Below, piece after piece: positions 7,756 through 15,926 of a stretch of 64,000 bases of DNA. Under the pieces are notes generated by a model. That model was not told where the DNA came from. It ran no database searches and saw nothing but the letters and a program-made list of their open reading frames with translations. The translations under genes and the position numbers were made by a program. The stretch comes from 0-14-0-20-45-22 sp041645495 (GTDB lineage Bacteria; Fidelibacterota; UBA2242): contig JBAZPZ010000001.1 of assembly GCA_041645495.1 (NCBI GenBank), positions 15,298 to 79,297 on the forward strand, in the 5' to 3' direction. Positions within the stretch are counted from its first letter, which is position 1. The number at the start of each line of letters is the position of its first letter.

Positions 7756-8934
7756 TCATTGTCCGATATTGAATGCCTTTTGCAGAGTGTTGAAATAAGA
7801 CGGCTCGTCGGCAAACGTATCATAAGAAAAGAAAACCACATTGCGGAAGCCGCTCGATAGGCTGATCATCGTTTTTGCCATCGCATCGAATTTATTCTGG
7901 TTGTAAACGCCGATTCCCATCCAGATTCTACTTTTCGGGATGGACGGATCGATTTCCCGCGTGATGGTCTCAAACCTGTCGGCGTTTCTGGCATAATTCA
8001 TCGGAACCGCGAAATCGATCCAATCGTTTTTCAGCCACGTTTCCCAATCCTGAAAGAAATGATTTTTCGCTTCGACCGGATCGGGTTTGACAGCGGTGCT
8101 AAGTTTAACAGGTTTCTGCGTGGCCGTCAGAGATTCCCGAATACCGCGAATCAGTTCGTTGATGCCTTCTCTCCGGAATTCACTCCAGTCGTCCATGGTC
8201 TGTTCCAGCACCCGATCGTCCCATCCGGCATAGAACGATTTGTTGGAGATGGACAGAAGAATCGGATCGACACCACTTTTCTGTTTGAATCGAAACCGCG
8301 CCTGCTCGTTGAAGTCGTAGGTGTTTTTCGGATACCGGACATAATCTAAATGCACACCGTCGATCGGATATTTCTGTACCAATTCGGAGACTATTTGAAT
8401 GAGATGAAGCCGAACTTCCGGGACGAGCGGTGAGAGATAAATTCCTTCCGTTCCGTTCTTCCTGAATTCGTTGGCGGAGCGATCGATATCCCGGATTCCA
8501 TTTGCATCGATCGCACACCATTCCGGATGTTTCCAAAAAAGATGTTCGCGGTTCTTCGGTCTGTCATCCGAAGACCACAATAAATAAACGTTCAGCCAGA
8601 CGTGAACTTTCAACCCGTTGGCGTGAGCCATGACGAGCGCATAGTCGAGCGGATCGAAATCGCTCCCGTTGAGTCGGTCGGCCATCGGCGCGATTTCCGA
8701 ACGGTAATACGCATCGCCGCGACCTCTGACCTGAATGAAGAGATCAGTGAATCCGTTGAGTGACGCAAATTCGACAAAACGATCAATGTTCTTCTTGTCC
8801 GTCATCTGGTTGCGGACGATCCACAGACCAAGATGGCGTTCCTGCGAAAAGAGTTCGGAGAAATTCATCAGGATAAAAAGAAAGAGGGCAGCGAATATCG
8901 CTGCCCAACGGTTATTTCGCCGATCGTTATGCAA
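7756..8934 (-). CDS. Secreted GH10-like glycosidase (COG1649/DUF187 type)
   Basis: About 392 residues with a typical signal peptide (basic HNDRRNNR, hydrophobic WAAIFAALFLFILM, then NFSELFSQ). The mature part has the COG1649 TIM-barrel landmarks: GLWIVRNQMTDKKNIDRFVE, DLFIQVRGRGDAYYRSEIAP, GLKVHVWLNVYLLWSS, DGVHLDYVRYP, DFAVPMNYARN. Related proteins such as E. coli DigH act on denuded peptidoglycan glycans, so a cell-wall role in the periplasm or outer membrane is plausible. The chosen start is TTG; an ATG 23 codons further would remove the signal peptide. It starts only 14 bases after the rplQ stop, and a terminator lies inside its first codons. Confidence 0.8.
   Translation of the reverse strand: MHNDRRNNRWAAIFAALFLFILMNFSELFSQERHLGLWIVRNQMTDKKNIDRFVEFASLNGFTDLFIQVRGRGDAYYRSEIAPMADRLNGSDFDPLDYALVMAHANGLKVHVWLNVYLLWSSDDRPKNREHLFWKHPEWCAIDANGIRDIDRSANEFRKNGTEGIYLSPLVPEVRLHLIQIVSELVQKYPIDGVHLDYVRYPKNTYDFNEQARFRFKQKSGVDPILLSISNKSFYAGWDDRVLEQTMDDWSEFRREGINELIRGIRESLTATQKPVKLSTAVKPDPVEAKNHFFQDWETWLKNDWIDFAVPMNYARNADRFETITREIDPSIPKSRIWMGIGVYNQNKFDAMAKTMISLSSGFRNVVFFSYDTFADEPSYFNTLQKAFNIGQ
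8872..8906 (-). terminator. Intrinsic terminator of the ribosomal supercluster
   Basis: On the minus strand GGGCAGCGA (8898-8906) pairs perfectly with TCGCTGCCC (8886-8894) around a three-base loop, followed by TCTTTCTTTTT. It begins 42 bases after the rplQ stop and is the strongest intrinsic terminator seen in the window. It sits within the signal-peptide codons of the next gene. Confidence 0.8.
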
Positions 8935-8948
8935 TCGGAAGTTCGCTT

Positions 8949-9443
8949 TTATTCTCCCTTCTTCTCGGTTTTTGGAGCCGGAGTGGGAGCCTCGGTTTTT
9001 CCCTTGGCTTCGGTGGGAACTTCCTTCCCTTTTTCGGCGGATTCTTTTTTGGAAGGCTTTGCCGGTTTCTTTTCTTCGACCGGTTTTTTATAATCGACAA
9101 ATTCGATGAGCGAAACCGCGGCGGCGTCGTTATCCCGGAATCCTAATTTGACGATTCGCGTATATCCGCCGTTGCGCGTCGCATATTGCGGCGCGATGTG
9201 GTCGAATAACTGCTTGACGAGGGTTCTGTCATTCAGAACTTTGTAAGCGAGTCTTCTGTGGTGAATCGTGCCTTTTTTCCCAAAGGTGATGAGACGTTCG
9301 ACGACGCGTCTGAGTTCTTTCGCACGGGCGTCGGTCGTCTTGATTTTTCCATGTTGGATCAGCGAACCTGCCATATTGGATAACATCGCCTTTCGGTGAC
9401 TGGCTACCATCCCAAGTTTCGCTACACGTTTCTGGTGGCGCAT
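8949..9443 (-). CDS. rplQ: 50S ribosomal protein L17
   Basis: The first 115 residues are classical L17: MRHQKRVAKLG, HRKAMLSNMAGSLI, KTTDARAKELRRVVERLIT, and RNGGYTRIVKLGFRDNDAA, VSLIEFVDY. L17 lines the outer rim of the peptide exit tunnel. About 48 residues rich in Lys, Glu, Pro and Ala extend beyond the usual end; this charged tail is low-complexity and probably disordered. Last gene of the alpha operon, 21 bases after rpoA, followed by a strong terminator. Confidence 0.96.
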   Translation of the reverse strand: MRHQKRVAKLGMVASHRKAMLSNMAGSLIQHGKIKTTDARAKELRRVVERLITFGKKGTIHHRRLAYKVLNDRTLVKQLFDHIAPQYATRNGGYTRIVKLGFRDNDAAAVSLIEFVDYKKPVEEKKPAKPSKKESAEKGKEVPTEAKGKTEAPTPAPKTEKKGE

Positions 9444-9464
9444 TTCTACAAACTCCTATCGGTG

Positions 9465-10442
9465 TTAATCTTCTTTTTCAATTAAATATTTCTCGACATC
9501 GACTCCGAATTCGAGGTTCATGCTTTTGAGTTTCGCCATCAGCTCGTTCAACGATTTGCGTCCGAAATTCTTGAACTTCAGCATCTCCGACTCTTCTTTC
9601 GAAACCAGGTCGGCAATCGTCCTGATATTATTGGCTTTCAGGCAATTATACGAACGAACGGAAAGTTCCATCTCATCGACACTCTTCTTCAGCAGGTTCC
9701 GCACTTTGACGATATCCTCGTTAGGAATATCCTTCGGGAAATCGACCGGTTTAGATTCCACTTTGGAAAAGAGCGAGAAATATTCTTTCAGCAGATTCGA
9801 GGCAATGTCAATGGATTCTTCCGGCGTGATGCTTCCGTCGGTTTCGATTTCCAGCGTCATCTTTTCCAGAATTTCCCGGGACGTGCCTGGCAGGTTTTCG
9901 ACCTGGAAAGAAACGTTGGTGATCGGCGAAAAGATGGAGTCGATGAAAATCGTGCCGATCGGGTAATCAATCGTCTTGTTTTTCTCGGCCGGCACCCAGC
10001 CGGTTCCGCGCGATATTTTCAATTCTATCGTGAAATCTGCTTTTTCGTTCAGCGTACAGATATGAATCTCTGGATTGAGAATCTTGAACTGCGTCGTGTC
10101 TTTGCCGATCTCGCCGGCGAGAAGTTCGCCTTCGCCTTTGCAGTGAAGATGAATTTTGTCCGGTTTCGGATCATACAATTTCAGACGCACCTGTTTGAAG
10201 TTGAGGATTATGTCCGCCACATCTTCCTTGACGCCTGTAATGGAGGCAAATTCATGAAGAACGCCGTCTATTTTGATCGACGAGATTGCGGCGCCGGGAA
10301 TCGAAGTCAACAGGACTCGTCGGAGCGCATTTCCGATCGTCGTTCCAAAACCGCGCTCCAACGGTTGTACGACATAAACGCCGTGCGTGGCTGTGGATTG
10401 TTCTTTTACAACTCTGGCTATGATTTGCTCTTGTGTGGTCAT
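9465..10442 (-). CDS. rpoA: RNA polymerase subunit alpha
   Basis: A 325-residue alpha subunit. The N-terminal assembly domain has GFGTTIGNALRRVLLTSIPGAAI and the dimer/beta-contact region. The C-terminal domain has the helix-hairpin-helix elements VRSYNCLKANNIRTIADLV and MLKFKNFGRKSLNEL, which bind UP-element DNA and activators. Length is normal. It lies 11 bases after rpsD and 21 before rplQ, the standard alpha-operon position, so polymerase alpha and ribosomal proteins are coexpressed. Confidence 0.97.
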   Translation of the reverse strand: MTTQEQIIARVVKEQSTATHGVYVVQPLERGFGTTIGNALRRVLLTSIPGAAISSIKIDGVLHEFASITGVKEDVADIILNFKQVRLKLYDPKPDKIHLHCKGEGELLAGEIGKDTTQFKILNPEIHICTLNEKADFTIELKISRGTGWVPAEKNKTIDYPIGTIFIDSIFSPITNVSFQVENLPGTSREILEKMTLEIETDGSITPEESIDIASNLLKEYFSLFSKVESKPVDFPKDIPNEDIVKVRNLLKKSVDEMELSVRSYNCLKANNIRTIADLVSKEESEMLKFKNFGRKSLNELMAKLKSMNLEFGVDVEKYLIEKED

Positions 10443-10453
10443 TTATCTCCTCA

Positions 10454-11083
10454 CTATTTAGAATAGAGTTCAACGACTAATTGTTCGTTCACGTCCACAC
10501 CCATTTGGTCTCTTTCGGGAACCTGAACAAAAATGCCCTGCAGTTTGGCTTTGTCAAGGATCAGCCAGGAAAGTTCATGGTCGCCGTGAATTCGTTTCAT
10601 GGATTCATGGATAGCGTCCATTTTCCGGCTTTTTTCTCTGACCTGAATGACGTCGTTTGATTTAACGAGATAGGAAGGAATGGTGACGATTTTCCCATTG
10701 ACGGTAAAATGTCTGTGGCTGACCAACTCGCGCGCCATTTTCCTGGAGGATGCGAATCCAAGCCGATAGACGACATTGTCGAGGCGGGTTTCCAAAAGTT
10801 TCATCAGGTTGGTGCCTGTGATGCCTTTCTGTCCGGTCGCGATCTCGAAATAGCGTCTGAACTGCTTTTCAAATATCCCGTAAATTCTCTTGATTTTTTG
10901 TTTCTCTCTCAACTGCAAACCGTAGTTTGACAGCCGTCTGCGATTGGTCTGTCCATGTTGTCCCGGGACGTAGCTCTTTGTCTCGAAAGAGCATTTGGTG
11001 CCGTTGCACCGCTCGCCTTTCAGAAAGAGCTTCTTGCCTTCTCTGCGGCACAACTTACAAACCGGACCTGTATATCTTCCCAT
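10454..11083 (-). CDS. rpsD: 30S ribosomal protein S4, four-cysteine form
   Basis: A 209-residue S4 starting MGRYTGPVCKLCRREG. It retains a four-cysteine cluster (CxxC near 9-12, then C and C in GERCNGTKC), the zinc-binding form lost in E. coli. The S4 RNA-binding domain follows (LETRLDNVVYRLGFASSRKMARELVSHRHFTVNG). S4 nucleates the 5' domain of 16S rRNA and in many bacteria represses its own operon; no clear regulatory pseudoknot was identified here. Gap to rpsK is 24 bases. Confidence 0.97.
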   Translation of the reverse strand: MGRYTGPVCKLCRREGKKLFLKGERCNGTKCSFETKSYVPGQHGQTNRRRLSNYGLQLREKQKIKRIYGIFEKQFRRYFEIATGQKGITGTNLMKLLETRLDNVVYRLGFASSRKMARELVSHRHFTVNGKIVTIPSYLVKSNDVIQVREKSRKMDAIHESMKRIHGDHELSWLILDKAKLQGIFVQVPERDQMGVDVNEQLVVELYSK

Positions 11084-11107
11084 CTATGATACTCCCAAGA
11101 TTTGACT

Positions 11108-11500
11108 TTATACCCTTCTGCGTTTCGGAGGCCTGCATCCGTTATGCGGGATGGGCGTGACGTCTTTGATCGACATGATCTGGAGTCCTGCCAGATTCAG
11201 CGCGCGTATGGCGGCTTCTCTGCCAGCACCCGGGCCTTTGACCCGAACTTCGACGCGGCTCAATCCCAGTTCCATCGCTTCCTTTGCGGCTTTCGTGGAT
11301 GCCAACTGAGCGGCAAACGGAGTGTTTTTCCGGGAGCCTTTGAAACCGGCGGCTCCCGCCGATGCCCACGAGATCACATTTCCGAAATTATCCGTGAGCG
11401 AAATGATTGTATTATTAAAGGTCGCCTTGACGGTCGCTATACCTTCGGCGTCCGCCCTAATTTTTTTCTTCTTCTTCGTTGCGGCACGTTTTTGTGGCAA
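11108..11500 (-). CDS. rpsK: 30S ribosomal protein S11
   Basis: A 130-residue S11. After a basic N-terminus (PQKRAATKKKKKIRADAEG) come TVKATFNNTIISLTDNFGNVISWASAG, GFKGSRKNTPFAAQ, VRVKGPGAGREAAIRAL and the C-terminal DVTPIPHNGCRPPKRRRV, all standard. S11 sits on the 30S platform near the mRNA exit. The usual order rpsM-rpsK-rpsD is kept, 17 bases after rpsM. Confidence 0.97.
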   Translation of the reverse strand: MPQKRAATKKKKKIRADAEGIATVKATFNNTIISLTDNFGNVISWASAGAAGFKGSRKNTPFAAQLASTKAAKEAMELGLSRVEVRVKGPGAGREAAIRALNLAGLQIMSIKDVTPIPHNGCRPPKRRRV

Positions 11501-11517
11501 TTCAGATACCTCCTTTA

Positions 11518-11904
11518 TTATCCTTTCTTACCGACTTTCGTCTTCTTCCTGCTGACCGTCCGTCTCGGACCTTTAGCGGTGCGGGCGTTGGTCTTCGTGC
11601 GCTGTCCTCTGACAGGCAATCCACGTCTGTGTCTAAGGCCCCGATAGCTTCCGATTTCCATCAGACGCTTGATATTCATCTGGTTTTCCGTTCGGAGCGC
11701 GCCTTCGACTTTTTCTTCGTTGCTGATCACGTTTCGTATGTCTTTGACCTGTTCTTCTGTCAGATTTTTCACACGGATTTCGGGATCGACATTCGCTTTC
11801 AGCAGAATATTCGTGGCTGTAGTTAGACCTATACCAAAGATATAGGTCAAAGCAATTTTTACTTTTTTATCATTAGGTAAATCTACACCGGCAATTCGAG
11901 CCAA
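11518..11904 (-). CDS. rpsM: 30S ribosomal protein S13
   Basis: A 128-residue S13 with MARIAGVDLPNDKKVKIALT, the helix-two-turn-helix region, and the basic C-terminal tail GSYRGLRHRRGLPVRGQRTKTNART, which contacts the P-site tRNA. S13 sits in the 30S head and bridges to the 50S. First full-length ribosomal protein of the alpha operon, 19 bases after the tiny rpmJ. Confidence 0.97.
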   Translation of the reverse strand: MARIAGVDLPNDKKVKIALTYIFGIGLTTATNILLKANVDPEIRVKNLTEEQVKDIRNVISNEEKVEGALRTENQMNIKRLMEIGSYRGLRHRRGLPVRGQRTKTNARTAKGPRRTVSRKKTKVGKKG

Positions 11905-11923
11905 AATTTCCTCCTACTACCTG

Positions 11924-12037
11924 TTAACCCTGGCGTTGTTTGTGCTTCGGGTTGCTACAAATGACTCTTACCACACCTTTGCGACGAATGATTTTGCATT
12001 TATCACAAATTTTCTTGACTGATGATCTCACTTTCAT
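11924..12037 (-). CDS. rpmJ: 50S ribosomal protein L36, zinc form
   Basis: A 37-residue ORF starting MKVRSSVKKICDKCKIIRRK and ending CSNPKHKQRQG. The C-x2-C ... C-x4-H ligand set marks the zinc-binding (C+) form of L36. It lies between infA (12 bases upstream) and rpsM (19 bases downstream), the canonical position. It is short but unambiguous. L36 helps organise 23S rRNA near the peptidyl-transferase entrance. Confidence 0.96.
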   Translation of the reverse strand: MKVRSSVKKICDKCKIIRRKGVVRVICSNPKHKQRQG

Positions 12038-12049
12038 GGTCTGTCCACT

Positions 12050-12268
12050 TTATTTATATCTGTAAGTTATTCTTCCTTTGCTCAGGTCGTACGGCGAGAG
12101 CTCCAGCGTCACCTTGTCGCCCGGCAAAATCTTGATGAAATGCATCCTCATCTTGCCGGAAACATGTGCCAGAACCTCGTGCCCGTTTTCAAGGACAACC
12201 CTAAACGAAGCATTGGGCAAGTTCTCTTTGATCGTTCCATCCACCTTGATTAGTTTTTCTTTCGTCAT
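12050..12268 (-). CDS. infA: Translation initiation factor IF-1
   Basis: A 72-residue S1/OB-fold protein, MTKEKLIKVDGTIKENLPNA ... ILPGDKVTLELSPYDLSKGRITYRYK, typical of IF-1, which binds the 30S A site during initiation. An in-frame ATG at 12289 would add seven residues and overlap the map stop, but the 72-residue start fits the family length exactly. It lies 13 bases after map. Confidence 0.95.
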   Translation of the reverse strand: MTKEKLIKVDGTIKENLPNASFRVVLENGHEVLAHVSGKMRMHFIKILPGDKVTLELSPYDLSKGRITYRYK

Positions 12269-12281
12269 GCGTTCTGTTCTT

Positions 12282-13031
12282 TCATTCACTCACGGACAGA
12301 ATAATCGGTCCGTTCTCGGTGATGGCAATTGTGTGTTCGTAATGTGCCGATGGTTGATGATCGACTGTGACGACCGTCCATCCATCGTTTAAAGCATAAA
12401 CCTCGAATGTCCCGGCGTTTACCATCGGTTCGATCGCCAGACACATTCCCGGTCTGAGAACCGGTCCTCTGCCGGGTTCGCCGTAATTCGGGACTTCCGG
12501 ACTTTCATGAAGTCTCTGACCGATGCCGTGACCGACCATGTCGCGCACGACCGAAAACCCATTCTCTTCGACAAAAAACTGAACGGCGTTTCCGATGTCG
12601 GACAGGTGCTTGCCCGGAAGCGCTTTTTCGATTCCTTTGTATAAAGATTCCTTTGTGACCTGCATCAGGCGGGCTTTGGTTTCGCTGACTTCGCCGACGG
12701 CAAATGTGAAAGCGGCGTCACCGTAGTAACCATCTTTCTCGACGCCAACGTCGATCCCGACGATCTGTCCTGCCAGCAGTTCTCTCTTTGACGGAATGCC
12801 GTGAACCACCTCTTCGTCGATGCTGATGCAAATACTCGCCGGATACCCGCGATAACCCTTGAAGGCCGATTTAGCATGTTGACTATGAATATATTCTTCC
12901 GCAATCCTGTCGAGTTTCCTCGTCTGGACTCCGGGCTTCATCTCCAACCCGAGAACGTGAAGTGTTTCGGACACGATTCGGTTACTCTCGCGCATCTTCT
13001 CGATTTCTTCTTCTGAGCGAATATAGATCAT
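12282..13031 (-). CDS. map: Methionine aminopeptidase type I
   Basis: A 249-residue enzyme with the type I metallopeptidase ligands: D in GIDVGVEKDGYYGDAAFTF (two Asp), H in VGHGIGQRLHESPEVPNYG, E in CLAIEPMVNAG, and E in AHYEHTIAIT. It removes the initiator methionine from nascent proteins in the cytosol. It sits between secY and infA. In many bacteria adk lies between secY and map, but here map starts 10 bases after secY and adk is missing. Confidence 0.96.
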   Translation of the reverse strand: MIYIRSEEEIEKMRESNRIVSETLHVLGLEMKPGVQTRKLDRIAEEYIHSQHAKSAFKGYRGYPASICISIDEEVVHGIPSKRELLAGQIVGIDVGVEKDGYYGDAAFTFAVGEVSETKARLMQVTKESLYKGIEKALPGKHLSDIGNAVQFFVEENGFSVVRDMVGHGIGQRLHESPEVPNYGEPGRGPVLRPGMCLAIEPMVNAGTFEVYALNDGWTVVTVDHQPSAHYEHTIAITENGPIILSVSE

Positions 13032-13041
13032 ATGACGTCTT

Positions 13042-14379
13042 TTAATGACGACCTCTCAATTTGCCGCTTTTCAGAAATCCGTCGTAGTGCCGCATCAGCA
13101 AATGCGATTCGATTTGCTGAAGCGTGTCCAGCGCAACGCCGACAATAATCAACAAACTGGTACCGCCGAAAAAGGACGCCAGATCGTAGTTAATGTCCAT
13201 GACGTTCATCAGGATATACGGAAAAACGGCGATGAATGCGAGGAAAATAGAACCCGGCAGGGTCACTTTCGTCAGGATATTGTCGATGAATTCGGAGGTC
13301 TTTTTTCCGGGACGAATGCCGGGAATGAAACCGCCGTATTTCTTCATATTATCGGCAACCTCGATCGGATTGAAGGCGATCGCCGTATAAAAATAGGTAA
13401 AGAACACAATGAACAGGCCGTAAATCAACCAGTAAACCGGCGATTGCACGCTAAAGAACCGCATCATGCCTTGAATCGCATCGCTCTGCGGGAAAAATGT
13501 TGCGATCGTGCTGGGAATGAACATGATAGATTGCGCAAAAATGATCGGCATGACGCCTGCCGTATTGACCCGCAATGGAATATGCGTCGCCTGACCGCCA
13601 TAGACTTTTCGTCCGACGACACGTTTGGCATACTGAACCGGAATTTTCCGCTGTCCCTGCGTCAACAGTACCACAAATCCGACGATAGCGAACATCAACC
13701 CGACCAGGATGACTTCCGTAAATATCCCCCGGACATCTTCCTTGATCAACGAGATTTCACTGACAAATACATTGGGCAGACGCGCGATGATACCGATCAT
13801 GATGATCAGTGAAATTCCATTCCCGATACCGCGCTCTGTAATTTTCTCGCCGAGCCACATGATCAACACGGTTCCGGCGGTCAGAGTCACCATCGCTATC
13901 ATCGTAAAACCAAATCCGGGATGCGGAACAACCGGTAGAATCTGGTTGCCGATGCGGGCTGACATCTGCGGACTCATCAGGAACTGGGCAATACCGAACG
14001 CCTGAAGTGCCGAGATGAGGACCGTTCCGTAACGGGTTAGTTGCGTAATTTTTTTCCGCCCCTCTTCGCCTTCCTTTTGAAGCTTCTGAAAATAGGGAAT
14101 CACAGCGCCGAGTAACTGAATGATGATCGAAGCACTGATGTACGGCATGATGCCGAGAGCAAAGAGCGTTGCGCGCGAAAATGCACCGCCCGCGAAAAGA
14201 TCATACAATCCGAACAGAGTATTAGAGAAATTCCGCATCGCCGCACCCATGACTTCGCTGTCGATGCCGGGGATGGGGATGTGCGAACCGATCCGGATAA
14301 CGATGAGGATCGCTAAGGTGTAAAAAATACGTTTTCTTAGTTCGGGAATTCGAAAGATACTCTGGAATTGTTGTTTCAT
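13042..14379 (-). CDS. secY: Preprotein translocase subunit SecY
   Basis: A 445-residue integral membrane protein with ten predicted helices. Landmarks are GSHIPIPGID after helix 1, the plug region GGAFSRATLFALGIMPYISASI, GERGIGNGISLIIM, and the cytosolic loop with RPGKKTSEFIDNIL. It forms the protein-conducting channel with SecE, which is also encoded in this window at 38.5 kb. Its start overlaps the rplO stop by four bases (ATGA), giving translational coupling as in other spc operons. Confidence 0.97.
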   Translation of the reverse strand: MKQQFQSIFRIPELRKRIFYTLAILIVIRIGSHIPIPGIDSEVMGAAMRNFSNTLFGLYDLFAGGAFSRATLFALGIMPYISASIIIQLLGAVIPYFQKLQKEGEEGRKKITQLTRYGTVLISALQAFGIAQFLMSPQMSARIGNQILPVVPHPGFGFTMIAMVTLTAGTVLIMWLGEKITERGIGNGISLIIMIGIIARLPNVFVSEISLIKEDVRGIFTEVILVGLMFAIVGFVVLLTQGQRKIPVQYAKRVVGRKVYGGQATHIPLRVNTAGVMPIIFAQSIMFIPSTIATFFPQSDAIQGMMRFFSVQSPVYWLIYGLFIVFFTYFYTAIAFNPIEVADNMKKYGGFIPGIRPGKKTSEFIDNILTKVTLPGSIFLAFIAVFPYILMNVMDINYDLASFFGGTSLLIIVGVALDTLQQIESHLLMRHYDGFLKSGKLRGRH

Positions 14380-14813
14380 ATGATCTCAGCCTTTCCCCCA
14401 GACGCTTCGATTTTTGCTTTTGCAGTCTTGCTGAATGCGTTGGCGACGACGCGAACGGGTTCCGTAATCTCGCCATTTCCAAGAATCTTGACCGGTTTTG
14501 CCGATGTCTTGATATATCCTTTTTGAAGAAGGGTTTCGATGGTCACTTCCGGCAGTTGCAGACGCGCGATCACATCCAAATTGACGATCTGGACATCTTC
14601 TTTGAAAATATTGGTGAATCCGCGTTTCGGAAGCCTTCTGTAAATCGGCATCTGCCCGCCTTCGTGCCACGGACGAAATTTATTGCCGGCCCGGGAGCCT
14701 GCGCCTTTATTTCCGCGTCCGCTGGTGCCGCCGGTTCCGGAGGCGTTTCCTCTGCCCACTCTTTTTTCATTCTGTTTTGCGCCCTGCGCATATTTGAGGG
14801 AACCTAAATTCAT
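14376..14813 (-). CDS. rplO: 50S ribosomal protein L15
   Basis: A 145-residue L15. The glycine-rich basic N-terminus (KRVGRGNASGTGGTSGRGNK, GAGSRAGNKFRPWHEGGQMP, RRLPKRGFTN) penetrates 23S rRNA. The globular C-terminal domain ends with VVANAFSKTAKAKIEASGGKAEII. L15 is a late 50S assembly protein. Two bases separate it from rpmD and it overlaps secY by four. Confidence 0.97.
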   Translation of the reverse strand: MNLGSLKYAQGAKQNEKRVGRGNASGTGGTSGRGNKGAGSRAGNKFRPWHEGGQMPIYRRLPKRGFTNIFKEDVQIVNLDVIARLQLPEVTIETLLQKGYIKTSAKPVKILGNGEITEPVRVVANAFSKTAKAKIEASGGKAEII

Positions 14814-14815
14814 AA

Positions 14816-15019
14816 CTATTCCTTGACTTCTTCAATTTTTAATAAATGTGAAATCGAATTGATCATGCCGCGAATCGCGGGATTGTCCTGCTGAACGACC
14901 GTCTGGTGCATCCGATGAAGTCCCAGTGCTTCCAGGGTCCGTTTGGTGCGCGCCCGATAATCGATTCCGCTTCTGATCTGGGTAATCTTCAACATTGTTT
15001 TTGCGCTTTCTTTTTTCAT
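14816..15019 (-). CDS. rpmD: 50S ribosomal protein L30
   Basis: A 67-residue protein. The L30 core is LKITQIRSGIDYRARTKRTL, EALGLHRMHQTVVQQDNPA, IRGMINSISHLLKIEE. The first ATG (15019) overlaps the rpsE stop as ATGA and has AGGAG about ten bases upstream. The internal ATG eight codons later gives the usual length but lacks a ribosome site, so I chose the first. Function is structural in the 50S. Confidence 0.93.
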   Translation of the reverse strand: MKKESAKTMLKITQIRSGIDYRARTKRTLEALGLHRMHQTVVQQDNPAIRGMINSISHLLKIEEVKE

Positions 15020-15522
15020 AATCCAAATATCTCCTGAATCGTCTTCTCGCGTTTATGAGCGATGAAATAAGGATCTCTCAGCTTTTCGAGAGCGACCATC
15101 GTCGCTTTCACGACATTGTGGGTGTTGTTGCTACCGATCGATTTGGATAAAATATCTTTGATTCCCGCCTGCTCCATGATCGCACGAATTGCGCCGCCTG
15201 CGATGATCCCTGTTCCGGGCGTTGCCGGTTTGAGGAACACTTTCGACGCACCGAATTTAGCGGTGACCATGTGAGGAATGGTGCCGTTGATAACGGGTAC
15301 TTTAACGATACTTTTTTTGGCGCTTTCTTTTCCTTTCGCCACGGCGGTTGTCACTTCCAGCGCCTTTCCGAGTCCGATTCCGACATGACCTTTTCCGTCG
15401 CCAACTGCAACGATGGCATTGAATCTGAACCGGCGACCTCCTGTGACCACCTTTGAGACTCTATTGATCTTTACGACTTTTTCTTCAAGCAGCTCAAGCT
15501 GTGTAGCATCGACTGTTTTCAA
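15016..15522 (-). CDS. rpsE: 30S ribosomal protein S5 (TTG start)
   Basis: A 168-residue S5: VVKINRVSKVVTGGRRFRFN, AIVAVGDGKGHVGIGLGKAL, then the C-terminal GTGIIAGGAIRAIMEQAGIKD. The frame stays open to 15597, but that start lies inside rplR and encodes non-S5 sequence. A TTG at 15520-15522 has GGGAGGAG seven bases upstream, just after the rplR stop, and fits the family length, so it is taken as the start. S5 contributes to decoding fidelity at the 30S shoulder. Confidence 0.94.
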   Translation of the reverse strand: MKTVDATQLELLEEKVVKINRVSKVVTGGRRFRFNAIVAVGDGKGHVGIGLGKALEVTTAVAKGKESAKKSIVKVPVINGTIPHMVTAKFGASKVFLKPATPGTGIIAGGAIRAIMEQAGIKDILSKSIGSNNTHNVVKATMVALEKLRDPYFIAHKREKTIQEIFGL

Positions 15523-15541
15523 ATCTTGACTCCTCCCGAGT

Positions 15542-15916
15542 TTAGAATTCCAATCCGGCTTTTCTGGCGGCGTCGGCCAAGGCTTTGACGCGACCATGGT
15601 ATTTGTATCCGCCCCGGTCGAAAACTACTTTCGTTATTTTTTTCGATATTGCCTTTTCGGCTAAATACTGTCCGACGAGCGCACTCTTATCGATCTTCTT
15701 GGTATCCTTGGCGATCTTTTCTTTGACTTCGGGCGTCAGGTCCGAAACCGAGAAAAAAGATGTGTGGTTCGTATCGTCGATCAATTGCGCATAGATGTGG
15801 GTCAGACTGCGAAACACGGCGAGCCGGGGTCTTTCCGGAGTGCCATGGACATTTTTTCTGATCCGACGTCTTCTTTTATTCCGAGCGAATTCTTTTTCTT
15901 TCTTGATATTTTCCAT
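15542..15916 (-). CDS. rplR: 50S ribosomal protein L18
   Basis: A 124-residue L18 with an RNA-binding basic N-terminus (ARNKRRRRIRKNVHGTPERP), RLAVFRSLTHIYAQLIDD, and the C-terminal FDRGGYKYHGRVKALADAAR followed by KAGLEF. L18 binds 5S rRNA and helps dock it on the 50S central protuberance. It lies 10 bases after rplF and 19 before the rpsE TTG start. Confidence 0.97.
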   Translation of the reverse strand: MENIKKEKEFARNKRRRRIRKNVHGTPERPRLAVFRSLTHIYAQLIDDTNHTSFFSVSDLTPEVKEKIAKDTKKIDKSALVGQYLAEKAISKKITKVVFDRGGYKYHGRVKALADAARKAGLEF

Positions 15917-15926
15917 TCCGTTACCC

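Noticed and set aside
13045..13812. 255-residue plus-strand ORF opposite secY
   Set aside because: Mirror of the secY codon pattern; composition rich in His/Arg/Asp typical of shadow frames.
15523..15597. Upstream start for S5 giving 193 residues
   Set aside because: It lies inside rplR, has no S5 similarity, and a TTG with a strong GGGAGGAG site gives the normal length.
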